Below, in pieces: positions 1-6,926 of a stretch of DNA of 10,800 nucleotides. The translations under genes and the position numbers were made by a program. The DNA lies in NCBI RefSeq assembly GCF_009932435.1, contig NZ_BJOU01000009.1, positions 1 to 10,800 on the forward strand, read 5' to 3'. Position 1 is the first letter of the stretch. Each line of letters begins with the position of its first letter. The notes under the pieces were generated by a model. The model saw only the letters and a list, made by a program, of their open reading frames with translations, had not been told where the DNA came from and searched no databases. This stretch comes from Gordonia crocea (GTDB lineage: Bacteria > Actinomycetota > Actinomycetes > Mycobacteriales > Mycobacteriaceae).

Positions 1-697
1 TCCTCGAGCTCGGCGGCAAGTCCGCGTTCATCGTCCTCGACGACGCCGACCTGCGAGGCGCCTGCTCGATGGCGGCGTTCAACGTCGTCACCCACGCCGG
101 CCAGGGCTGCGCGATCACCACCCGCCTGCTGGTTCCGCGCGAGAAGCTCGACGAGGCCATCACCGCCACGCGCGACGCGATGGCCGGCCTGCCCGCCGAC
201 GACCCGGCCAAGCCGGGCACCATCTGCGGTCCGCTCATCTCGGCCAAGCAGCGCGAGCGCGTCGAGAGCTACATCAAGCTCGCCGTCGACGAGGGTGGCA
301 CCGTCGAGATCGGCGGCGGTCGGCCCGCGAGCAAGGAAAAGGCTACTTCGTCGAACCGACGCTGATCTCCGGCCTGGACAACTCCGCCCGGGTGGCCCAG
401 GAGGAGATCTTCGGCCCGGTCCTCGTGATCATCCCCCACGACGGCGACGACGACGCGATCCGCATCGCCAACGACTCCCCGTACGGGTTGTCGGGCATGG
501 TCTACGGCACCGACGAGACGCGGATCAACCACGTCGTCAACGGGGTTCGCACCGGGACGATGGGAGTCAACGGCGGCATCTGGTACGCCGCCGACGTCCC
601 GTTCGGCGGATACAAGCAGTCGGGCATCGGCCGCGAGATGGGCGTCGCCGGCTTCGAGGAATACCTCGAGTCCAAGGCCGTCGCGAGGCCGGCATGA
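1..697 (+). pseudogene. NAD(P)-dependent aldehyde dehydrogenase, 5'-truncated by the window and frameshifted
   Basis: This is the C-terminal half of an aldehyde dehydrogenase (PF00171), which oxidises aldehydes to carboxylic acids in the cytoplasm. The first complete codon is at base 3 and the reading begins LELGGKSAFIV, containing the general-base Glu (6-8). The nucleophile is Cys in HAGQGCAITTR (codon 108-110). The first frame runs to a TGA at 363-365. The family sequence continues one frame over as GYFVEPTL from 341, then EEIFGPV, and FGGYKQSGIGRE near the C-terminus, ending at TGA 695-697. Restoring one base after 337 would give DKGYFVEPTL, so the lesion is probably a one-base deletion before the AAAA run at 337-340. 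It may be a real mutation or a sequencing error; nothing else in the protein looks decayed. The gene heads the operon that continues with the SDR at 845 and resembles AldA (Rv0768) by position. The family is certain; whether it is functional is not. Confidence 0.9.
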
Positions 698-802
698 CGC
701 CGACTGGGCCCTCATTCCCGCCGAGTGGGCCCTCATTCCCGCCGACTGGGCCCTCAATCTCGTCGACTGGGCCCTCGATCTCGTCGAGTGGGCCCTCAAT
801 CC
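698..802 (+). repeat. Tandem array A: five 21-bp units with GGGCCC cores
   Basis: Five head-to-tail units start at 698, 719, 740, 761 and 782, with GGGCCC at 706, 727, 748, 769 and 790 (period exactly 21). The consensus is CGYCGASTGGGCCCTC followed by five variable bases (ATTCC, ATTCC, AATCT, GATCT, AATCC). The first base of unit 1 directly follows the aldehyde dehydrogenase stop codon. The array occupies most of the 147-bp gap before the SDR gene. The same unit occurs in inverted orientation at 4185-4310. Each palindromic core could pair with its neighbours in RNA or single-stranded DNA. The function is unknown; a 3'-end or intercistronic element is one possibility. An open frame of 45 codons (694-831, ATG overlapping the ALDH stop) runs through it, but its composition simply follows the repeat. 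Confidence 0.95.
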
Positions 803-844
803 CATCCACACCAACCCAACCAACCCAATAGATAGGACAACCCA

Positions 845-1582
845 ATGAGTTCAGGACGCTTCGACAACAAGACCATCATCGTGACCGGCGCCGCCGGCGG
901 CATCGGCGAGGGTTACGCCCGAGGCCTGGCCGAAGAGGGCGCCAACGTCGTCGTCGCCGACCTCAACGACGAGGCCGGCGAGAAGGTCGCCGCCGACATC
1001 GGCGGTCTGTACGTGCACACCGACGTCTCCGACCCGGAATCCGCCGAGGCACTCGCCGCAGCCGCCGTCGAGCGCTACGGCAACATCAACGGCCTGGTCA
1101 ACAACGCCGCCATCTACGGCGGGATGAAGCTGGACTTCCTGATCACCGTGCCGTGGGACTACTACAAGAAGTTCATGAGCGTGAACCTCGACGGGGCGCT
1201 GGCGGTGACCCGCGCGGTCTACCCGCACATGAAGGACGGCGGCTCGATCGTCAACCAGTCCTCCACCGCCGCTTACCTTTACAGCGGCTTCTACGGCCTC
1301 GCCAAGGCGGGCATCAACAACCTCACCTTCCAGCTCGCCACCGAACTGGGCGGCAACAACATCCGCGTGAACGCGATTGCCCCCGGGCCCACCGACACCG
1401 AGGCGACCCGCACCACCACCCCGATCGAAATGGTCGAGGACATGGTCAAGCAGTTGCCGCTCAAGCGATTCGGCAAGCCGGAGGACCACGTCGGCATGTG
1501 CAAGTTCCTCCTCTCCGACGAGGCCAACTGGATCACCGGCCAGATCTTCAACGTCGACGGCGGGCAGGTCTACCGACCATGA
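845..1582 (+). CDS. SDR family NAD(P)-dependent oxidoreductase
   Basis: This is a classical short-chain dehydrogenase of 245 residues, the usual length. It would interconvert a hydroxyl and a carbonyl group with NAD(P) in the cytoplasm. Visible motifs are the cofactor-binding TGAAGGIG (14-21), Asp39 at the end of beta-2 (VVVADL), which favours NAD over NADP, NNAA (86-89), NQSS (137-140), the active-site YGLAK (Tyr150, Lys154) and the PG motif (180-181). The C-terminal ITGQIFNVDGG is typical. The spacing from Ser140 to Tyr150 is 10 residues, shorter than the usual 12-13. The start is ATG 845, with AGGA at 834-837 and 7 bases between. The stop overlaps the next gene's start at ATGA (1579-1582), so translation is probably coupled. 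It matches Rv0769 in operon position. The family is certain; the substrate is unknown. Confidence 0.95.
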   Translation: MSSGRFDNKTIIVTGAAGGIGEGYARGLAEEGANVVVADLNDEAGEKVAADIGGLYVHTDVSDPESAEALAAAAVERYGNINGLVNNAAIYGGMKLDFLITVPWDYYKKFMSVNLDGALAVTRAVYPHMKDGGSIVNQSSTAAYLYSGFYGLAKAGINNLTFQLATELGGNNIRVNAIAPGPTDTEATRTTTPIEMVEDMVKQLPLKRFGKPEDHVGMCKFLLSDEANWITGQIFNVDGGQVYRP

Positions 1583-2448
1583 GCGACGTTCGTCTGGGAT
1601 ATGTCGGCCTGGGCAACATCGGCGGCCCGATGGCCGGGCGGCTCGCCGCCTGGCCGGGCGGCCTGACCGTCTTCGACCTGTCCGACGAGGCCGTCGCCAA
1701 GCTGGTCGAGAAGGGTGCAGCCAAGGCCGACTCGCTGGCCGCGCTCGGCGAACAGGCCGACGTCATCGGGATCTGCGTCGTCAACGACGCGCAGGTGCGC
1801 TCGGTGGTCGGCGACCTGCTCACGACGGCCAAGTCGGGCACGGTGATCACCGTCCATTCGACGATCAGCCCGGAGACAGCGATTGAGCTGTCGGCAACCT
1901 GCGCGGAGCAGGGTGTCCACCTGATGGATGCTCCCATCTCCGGCGGCGCACCCGGCGCCGAGCAGGGTCGGCTGGCCATCATGGTCGGCGGACCGCGGGA
2001 GGCCTATGAGCAGATCAAGCCGCCGTTCAAGTTGGCCGGCGACATGCTCGTCCACGCGGGCGACGAGGTCGGCGCGGGCACCAGGATGAAGCTGGCGCGC
2101 AATCTCCTGCATTTCATCTCATTCAATGCGGCGTCGGAGGCACAGCGCCTGGCCGAGGCCGCCGGGATCGACATCGAGAAACTCGGCAAAGTGGTGCGCC
2201 ACACCGACGCCATCACCGGCGGTGCCGGGGCAATCATGCTGCGCAACACCACCGCACCGATCGATCCCGACGACTTCTGGTACGGCGTATTCACCCACGT
2301 GGTGAACTTGGGCAGCAAGGATCTCGATCTGGCCTTGGCCTTGGGCCGCCAGCTCGACGTCGACCTTCCCCTGGGCACCATCGCCCGCGCCAACCTCGCG
2401 TCGGGATTCGGTGTTCCCGATGCCGAAGACAAAGGAGTCAACGCATGA
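1579..2448 (+). CDS. NAD(P)-dependent oxidoreductase, 3-hydroxyisobutyrate dehydrogenase family
   Basis: This 289-residue protein is a beta-hydroxyacid dehydrogenase (6-phosphogluconate dehydrogenase NAD-binding fold plus helical domain), which oxidises beta-hydroxy acids to semialdehydes or keto acids. Visible motifs are the N-terminal Rossmann GYVGLGNIGGPMA (7-19), the substrate-binding DAPISGGAPGAEQG (117-130), the catalytic-lysine block GAGTRMKLARN (Lys171, Asn175), and the C-terminal KDLDLAL (Lys248 onward). The length is normal. The start at ATG 1579 is chosen because the Rossmann glycines begin ten residues in and because the ATG overlaps the SDR stop. The open frame extends much further upstream (to 1153), but that part lies inside the SDR in another frame and has no family resemblance. 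It ends at TGA 2446-2448, overlapping the next gene. The position is that of Rv0770. The true substrate need not be hydroxyisobutyrate, since the family is broad. Confidence 0.93.
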   Translation: MSDVRLGYVGLGNIGGPMAGRLAAWPGGLTVFDLSDEAVAKLVEKGAAKADSLAALGEQADVIGICVVNDAQVRSVVGDLLTTAKSGTVITVHSTISPETAIELSATCAEQGVHLMDAPISGGAPGAEQGRLAIMVGGPREAYEQIKPPFKLAGDMLVHAGDEVGAGTRMKLARNLLHFISFNAASEAQRLAEAAGIDIEKLGKVVRHTDAITGGAGAIMLRNTTAPIDPDDFWYGVFTHVVNLGSKDLDLALALGRQLDVDLPLGTIARANLASGFGVPDAEDKGVNA

Positions 2449-2843
2449 GTTCAGGAACCGCCGTAGGCGGCGAGGGCACCGAGCACCGCAAGCGCGGTGT
2501 GGCGAAGATGTCGGAGGTGTACGGCTGGGACATGTCCGACGGTCCCGGACTGCATTTCGCGCACACCGCCGATCAGCTGTTCGCCGAGGTGTGGACGCGT
2601 GACGCACTCACCGACCGTGATCGTCGGCTGCTGCTCCTGGGCCTGTTGGCCGGAAACGGCCACGTCGACGTCGCGGAGATCCAAGCCGGGGCGGCACTGG
2701 GCAAAGAGGAGCTGACCCCCGAGCAGCTCGAGGAGATCGCCCTGTTCCTCTGTTACTACGCCGGTTGGCCGGTCGGCACCAAGATGAACACCGTCTTCGG
2801 CACCGCCATCAAGAATTGGCGCAAGGCGCAGAAGCAGGACTGA
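2445..2843 (+). CDS. Carboxymuconolactone decarboxylase (CMD/AhpD-like) family protein
   Basis: This is a small all-helical protein of 132 residues with the CMD signature (PF02627): a WTR..LTDRDRRLLLLGLLA helix (50-69) and ELTPEQLEEIALFLCYYAGWP (89-109). It has a single Cys (103) and no CxxC pair, so the AhpD-type peroxidase mechanism is unlikely. The catalytic His seen in true gamma-carboxymuconolactone decarboxylase before the YAGWP block is not evident. The start at ATG 2445 has a strong AAAGGAG at 2431-2437, 7 bases away, and overlaps the preceding stop at ATGA. It corresponds to Rv0771 in order. Proteins of this type are often encoded with SDR and ALDH genes in catabolic operons, but their reaction is mostly undefined. 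The family is well supported; naming it a decarboxylase would be an over-reading. Confidence 0.88.
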   Translation: MSSGTAVGGEGTEHRKRGVAKMSEVYGWDMSDGPGLHFAHTADQLFAEVWTRDALTDRDRRLLLLGLLAGNGHVDVAEIQAGAALGKEELTPEQLEEIALFLCYYAGWPVGTKMNTVFGTAIKNWRKAQKQD

Positions 2844-2845
2844 CC

Positions 2846-4177
2846 GTGGATTTCGTCGAACTCACCGGCGGTGCCGGACATTCCCTCATGAGCGCAACGC
2901 CGGGCCCCGACCTGGCCGCGCACGGCTACACCGAGACCGAGTACGCCGCTACCGGCGTCGTGTCCGGGCTCACGCGGGACGGCGAGGCCCCGCCGGCCGA
3001 GTTCACCACTCGCGTCCTCGTCCGCCGGCCGAGCACGCCGGAGTCGTTCAGCGGCACCCTCGTCGTCGAATGGCTCAATGTGAGCAGCGGAGCCGACGCG
3101 GCACCGGAATACACCTACGTCGCAGAGGAACTGGTCCGGGCCGGCCACGCGTGGGCCGGGGTGTCCGCGCAGTACACCGGCGTCGAGGGCGGCACCGGGT
3201 CGGTCGAGGTCGATGCCGGTCCGAGCGGCCTTGCCGCGAAGGACCCGCAGCGGTACGCCCAGATGAAGCACCCGGGCGACGCGTACTGCTACGACCTGTT
3301 CGCCGCGGTAGCCGCCGCGCTGCGGGGGCCGGGCGGGCCGCTGGGTGGGCTGATCGTCGACCGCATCCTCGCGGTCGGCGAATCGCAGTCGGCGATGGCC
3401 CTGACGACCTACGTGTCGGCCTTCGCGCCGGTGCACAAAGTCTTCGACGGCTACCTGGTCCACAGTCGGGCGGTTGCCGGACTCCCCCTCGGGGATATCG
3501 GCGGCCCGGCCGACATCTCCGTCGCGTTCTCCGGAGACCCGACGAGCATCCCCGACGTCGGGGCGCCGGTCCTCGTCGTGCAAACCGAGACCGATCTGCT
3601 CACCAACTTCCGCTACTACCTTGCGCGACAATCAGATTCGGATTCGTTGCGGGTGTGGGAGGTGGCCGGGGCCGCCCATGCCGACCTGGCACAGATCGGA
3701 CCATTCGAAGAATTCCTCGGCTGCCCGGATCCGGTGAACCGCAGCCAACAGCGGTTCGTGCTGCGCGCGGCACTGCGACATTTGGATCGCTGGGCCCGCG
3801 GCGGCGACCCGCCGCCTTCCGCAGAGCCGTTGCAGCTCAATGGATCTGACGACCCGGCGTTCGTTCCCGACGAGGTGGGCAACGTTCGCGGCGGGGTCCG
3901 CACCCCGTGTGTCGAGGTGCCGACCCAGGTGTTGAGCGGCATTGTGCCCGAACCCGTTTCGCGGATCTGTTTGCTGTTCGGGTCAACCCACCCGATTCCC
4001 GACGAGGTGCTCGCCCAGCGCTACCGCTCGTCGTCGGACTACCTGCGCAGCTACGCCGACGCCACCGACGCCGCGATCGCGGCCGGATTCATCGTGCCCG
4101 AGGACCGCGACGAGGTTCTTGGCGAGGCCACACCCGACCTTGTCGTCGAAGCAACCGAGACCGTCAAAGACGCTTGA
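2846..4177 (+). CDS. Alpha/beta hydrolase domain protein (PF20091-like)
   Basis: This 443-residue protein resembles the large 'alpha/beta hydrolase domain' family (Abhydrolase_10), presumably an esterase or lactonase. The N-terminal part carries TLVVEWLNVSSG (71-82), typical of the group. The nucleophile elbow is VGESQSA with Ser180, a GxSxS form normal for this family rather than GxSxG. Asp250 (VVQTETDLL) and His278 (AGAAHAD) are the likely remaining triad members. No signal peptide is seen, so it is probably cytoplasmic. The start is GTG 2846, two bases after the CMD stop, with AGGA at 2836-2839; the frame is open further upstream, but that part overlaps the CMD gene. Last gene of the rightward operon, it ends 7 bp before repeat array B. 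The fold is certain; the substrate is unknown. Confidence 0.88.
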   Translation: MDFVELTGGAGHSLMSATPGPDLAAHGYTETEYAATGVVSGLTRDGEAPPAEFTTRVLVRRPSTPESFSGTLVVEWLNVSSGADAAPEYTYVAEELVRAGHAWAGVSAQYTGVEGGTGSVEVDAGPSGLAAKDPQRYAQMKHPGDAYCYDLFAAVAAALRGPGGPLGGLIVDRILAVGESQSAMALTTYVSAFAPVHKVFDGYLVHSRAVAGLPLGDIGGPADISVAFSGDPTSIPDVGAPVLVVQTETDLLTNFRYYLARQSDSDSLRVWEVAGAAHADLAQIGPFEEFLGCPDPVNRSQQRFVLRAALRHLDRWARGGDPPPSAEPLQLNGSDDPAFVPDEVGNVRGGVRTPCVEVPTQVLSGIVPEPVSRICLLFGSTHPIPDEVLAQRYRSSSDYLRSYADATDAAIAAGFIVPEDRDEVLGEATPDLVVEATETVKDA

Positions 4178-4184
4178 GCGTCGC

Positions 4185-4310
4185 TCATCGAGGGCCCAGT
4201 CGACGAGATCGAGGGCCCAGTCGGCGGAAAAGAGGGCCCAGTCGACGAAGATGAGGGCCCAGTCGACGAAGATCAGGGCCCAGTCGGCGGGAAAGAGGGC
4301 CCAGTCGGCG
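4185..4310 (-). repeat. Tandem array B: six 21-bp units, inverted copy of array A
   Basis: GGGCCC cores occur at 4192, 4213, 4234, 4255, 4276 and 4297, an exact 21-bp period. On the minus strand the units read CGYCGACTGGGCCCTS plus five variable bases (TTTCC, ATCTT, ATCTT, TTTTC, GATCT, GATGA from 4310 downwards; the S base is G in the second unit). This is the same unit as array A but in the opposite orientation. On the minus strand it begins one base after the TAA (4314-4312) of the leftward hydrolase; its other end is 7 bp from the stop of the rightward hydrolase, so it fills the gap between two convergent operons. A role as a shared 3' element or bidirectional terminator is possible but unproven; there is no T-run. 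Confidence 0.95.
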
Positions 4311-4311
4311 A

Positions 4312-5460
4312 TTAGGGGGTCGCAGCGGCGGCCTCGGCCAAGAACTCGTCGGTGAGTTCGCGGACTCGGCCAGAGAACACGTGGCCGACATGCCCGCCGG
4401 CGTACCACTCGATCCGGCCACCCCAGTGGTGGTGCAGTTTCTGGGCCGCGGTCACCCAGGTCACCCGGTCGTTGAGCGCGGCGATCACCAACCTCCGGTC
4501 CGGCTCCGCATAGGGCGTCACCGCCAGCGGGTCGACGACCGACGAGACGGCTCGGACACTGTCCGAGCGCAGCAGCGCGGCCGCCTCCCGGCCGATCTTG
4601 CCGACCCGGTCCATGTGGTGGGCCAGCGTCGTGTGCACGCCGAGCATCGGCACCAACGCCAACACCGAGGACACCAACGGCTCCAACCCGGCGACGAGTC
4701 CGGCCAACGGTCCGCCCAGCGACGTCCCGGCAATGGTCACCTCGGCCGGATCCTGCGCGCCGATCCAAGACACCAGCGCCCGGATCTCGGCGACCGCCCG
4801 AATCGTCACCGCGATGTTCTCCAACGGGTCGAAACCCGGGAAGGCGACGTTGGGGTGCCGCCGTGCGCCGTGCGCCGGCAGCACCGGCAGCACCACGTTG
4901 TATCCCAGCTTCTCGTGCAGGTGGGCGGCCCGGAACGAGAACATGTCGTCGGGACGGCCCTGCCCGGCACCGTGCACCCAGATGATCCAGCGCCGGCCCG
5001 GCTCCTCGTGGGCCAGCACCCGCGCCGACGACACTCCGTCGAGGTAGGGCGCATAGGCGGCCATCGGCTCGGGCAGGTCGACGTCCAGCTTGAAGTCGAC
5101 GTGGTCGTAGACCGTCGTGGTGAAGCGCTTGCGGCTGCGCCGCAAGATCGTCGGCACCGGCTGGGGGCGGTTGACCCCGGTGACCCCGAGCTCGGTGAGC
5201 ACCGGCGCGGCCGCGTCGCAACGCTGCACCGCGGCGGCGAGGTCGTCGATCTCCGACACGTCGCGCAGCACCGAGTTGAGGGCGACGAACAGCTCGTCGA
5301 CGGCCGACTCGCCCACCGTGCGCGCGCCGACCTTCGACGGCGGAATGCCCAGGCGCTCATCGCCGTTCTTCGCCGCGCGCGCACTGGCGACGGCCCGCGG
5401 CACGACGTTGGCGAACAGACCCACGCGGGCCACAGTCGTATCCCAGATGGTCAGACCCAC
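4312..5460 (-). CDS. Alpha/beta hydrolase (putative esterase/lipase)
   Basis: This 382-residue protein has a helical N-terminal region of about 155 residues followed by an alpha/beta hydrolase domain. Visible are the oxyanion-type HGAG (163-166), the nucleophile elbow IAGTSLGG with Ser247, a candidate acid Asp331 (ALNDRV) and candidate His357 or His360 (GGHVGH). It would hydrolyse ester bonds; lipid esters are likely given the neighbouring WS/DGAT and FadD genes, but that is inference. No secretion signal is obvious, although the N-terminus is mildly hydrophobic. The start is taken as GTG 5460, five bases after the WS/DGAT stop; no good ribosome binding site is seen, which fits translational coupling. 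It is the last gene of the leftward operon, and its TAA lies one base from array B. A MenH/lipase role cannot be separated from a thioesterase role by sequence alone. Confidence 0.85.
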   Translation of the reverse strand: MGLTIWDTTVARVGLFANVVPRAVASARAAKNGDERLGIPPSKVGARTVGESAVDELFVALNSVLRDVSEIDDLAAAVQRCDAAAPVLTELGVTGVNRPQPVPTILRRSRKRFTTTVYDHVDFKLDVDLPEPMAAYAPYLDGVSSARVLAHEEPGRRWIIWVHGAGQGRPDDMFSFRAAHLHEKLGYNVVLPVLPAHGARRHPNVAFPGFDPLENIAVTIRAVAEIRALVSWIGAQDPAEVTIAGTSLGGPLAGLVAGLEPLVSSVLALVPMLGVHTTLAHHMDRVGKIGREAAALLRSDSVRAVSSVVDPLAVTPYAEPDRRLVIAALNDRVTWVTAAQKLHHHWGGRIEWYAGGHVGHVFSGRVRELTDEFLAEAAAATP

Positions 5461-5465
5461 GATGG

Positions 5466-6926
5466 CTACTCGACTCTCTTGGGCGGCTTCGCCGCGGGAT
5501 TGGTGGGCGGCTTGGCCGCTGATTGGTCGGCGTCCTGCGCCGCCAACATCCCCCGCTCGACCAACGCCGTGCGCACTTCGTGCAGCGACTCGCGCACGCG
5601 GTCGAGGAAACCCTCCGGATCGGGCATCGACTCCGGCGTCGTGATGAGCCCCATGCTGATCCGGCCGGCATAGCTGTAGGCGGTGAGGTTCACGTCGGCC
5701 GGCGCGATCGCCAGCGCGAACGAGATCCAGTCCACCACCTCGATGTCGCCCACCCAGCGGGTCTCACGGGGACCCGGCAGGTTGGCCGTGGTGATGTTGT
5801 TGACGACGCGCGGCGTGACCGGGGCCGCCAGCTTGCGGAACACCGGGCCGGTGCGGCCGGTGTAGACCGCGATCTGGTCGGTCAGCTCGAAGCCGATGCT
5901 GCGCCGCTTGGTGACCGCCGCGGCACAGCTCTGCGCGGTCGCGGTCAGCCGCTGCACCGGGTCGGCGATGTCGGTGCGCAGATAGGCCAGCGCGGTGGAG
6001 ATCTCATTGCCCGCGGTGCGCGTCGACGCCATGTCGGCGGCCACCCCGAACACCGTCACCGCCGGCGAGCGCAGGTCCTCGCTGCGGGCGATCATCTCGG
6101 CGCGCTTGGCCCCGGCGATCACCCCGTGCAGGGCGCCGTTGACGGTGGTCCCGGTGGCGACGGCGATCTGCTGGAATTGCGCGAGCGGCAGACTCGCACT
6201 GGCACAACGCCGTTCGCCGCCGCTGGGTGCGGAGAAGCTGTTGCGCGACGACTCCATCGGCTTGGGCACCAGGTGCCGGTTCTCGAACCGCCGCGAGGTG
6301 ACGATGCCCTTGACCAGCCGGCCGGTGGCCTTGGGCACCTCCCGGAAGAGCTTCTTGGACTCGGCGCGCGCAGTGCGCAGCAGTTCTTCGCGCTGCACCG
6401 CCTCGATGTCGCCGACCGGGGCGGGCGCCACCGTGCCGCCCCGCTCGGCGGTGGCGGTCATGAACGTGTTGAGGGCGGCCAAGCCGTCGGCGACGGCGTG
6501 GTGGACCCGCACGACGATGGCCTGCTGGCCGTCGGCGAGGCCGTTCACGAGGGTCAGCGCCCACAGCGGCCGCGACCGGTCGAGTTGTTCGACGGACAGC
6601 TCGGTCAGGATTGTGTCGAGCGCCCGACGATCGCCGGGGGCGGCTGCGGTCCGCTCGTCGAGGTGGGCGCTGACGTCGAAGTTCTCGTCGGCCACCCAGA
6701 ACGGGCGCGCCGAGTAGGTCGCCGATGCCGCCTCCACGCGCTGTGTCGCACGCGGGAAGTGTCCGAGGTAGTGGGGCAGTACGTCGACGAGCTCGTCCAG
6801 GGTGATCGGGCGGCCGCGCCGCGACGGGTCGACGATGGCCACCTTGAGGGTGTGCATCGGCGTCGTCGGATTCTCCATGTTGAGCATCAGGGCGTCGTTG
6901 CCCGACAGTCGCTGCAGTCCGGTCAT
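5466..6926 (-). CDS. WS/DGAT family O-acyltransferase (wax ester synthase / diacylglycerol acyltransferase)
   Basis: This 486-residue enzyme transfers acyl groups from acyl-CoA to diacylglycerol or long-chain alcohols, the last step of triacylglycerol or wax ester storage, at the membrane or lipid-droplet surface. The catalytic HHAVADG (142-148) is intact. Other family marks are LSGNDALMLNMENPTTPMHT (7-26), RPLW (119-122) and the C-terminal NNITTANLPGP (376-386), corresponding to the usual SNVPGP block of the DUF1298 half. The C-terminus has a Lys/Pro/Ala-rich tail (from about 470). The start at ATG 6926 is set by the family N-terminus, a strong AGGAGG at 6936-6931 four bases upstream, and a 4-bp ATGA overlap with the FadD stop. 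The open frame continues upstream to 8063, but that is the shadow of FadD. Confident family call; TAG versus wax preference cannot be told. Confidence 0.95.
   Translation of the reverse strand: MTGLQRLSGNDALMLNMENPTTPMHTLKVAIVDPSRRGRPITLDELVDVLPHYLGHFPRATQRVEAASATYSARPFWVADENFDVSAHLDERTAAAPGDRRALDTILTELSVEQLDRSRPLWALTLVNGLADGQQAIVVRVHHAVADGLAALNTFMTATAERGGTVAPAPVGDIEAVQREELLRTARAESKKLFREVPKATGRLVKGIVTSRRFENRHLVPKPMESSRNSFSAPSGGERRCASASLPLAQFQQIAVATGTTVNGALHGVIAGAKRAEMIARSEDLRSPAVTVFGVAADMASTRTAGNEISTALAYLRTDIADPVQRLTATAQSCAAAVTKRRSIGFELTDQIAVYTGRTGPVFRKLAAPVTPRVVNNITTANLPGPRETRWVGDIEVVDWISFALAIAPADVNLTAYSYAGRISMGLITTPESMPDPEGFLDRVRESLHEVRTALVERGMLAAQDADQSAAKPPTNPAAKPPKRVE

Noticed and set aside
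69..697. Two separate small genes, 69-365 and 392-697
   Set aside because: Together they are one continuous aldehyde dehydrogenase split by a one-base shift; neither has a ribosome binding site or makes a complete domain.
694..831. Small open frame of 45 codons starting at an ATG that overlaps the ALDH stop
   Set aside because: It consists almost wholly of the 21-bp repeat read as Pro/Ser/Gly/Thr heptads. The same repeat lies in a different frame behind the other gene and the core is conserved at nucleotide level, so coding is unlikely.
698..4310. CRISPR array
   Set aside because: The units are directly adjacent with a 21-bp period, the variable part is only five bases, and no cas gene is present.
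4185..4310. Classical rho-independent terminator between the convergent operons
   Set aside because: No stable long stem followed by a T-run is seen; only repeated GGGCCC cores that could pair with each other. Kept as a repeat of unknown function.
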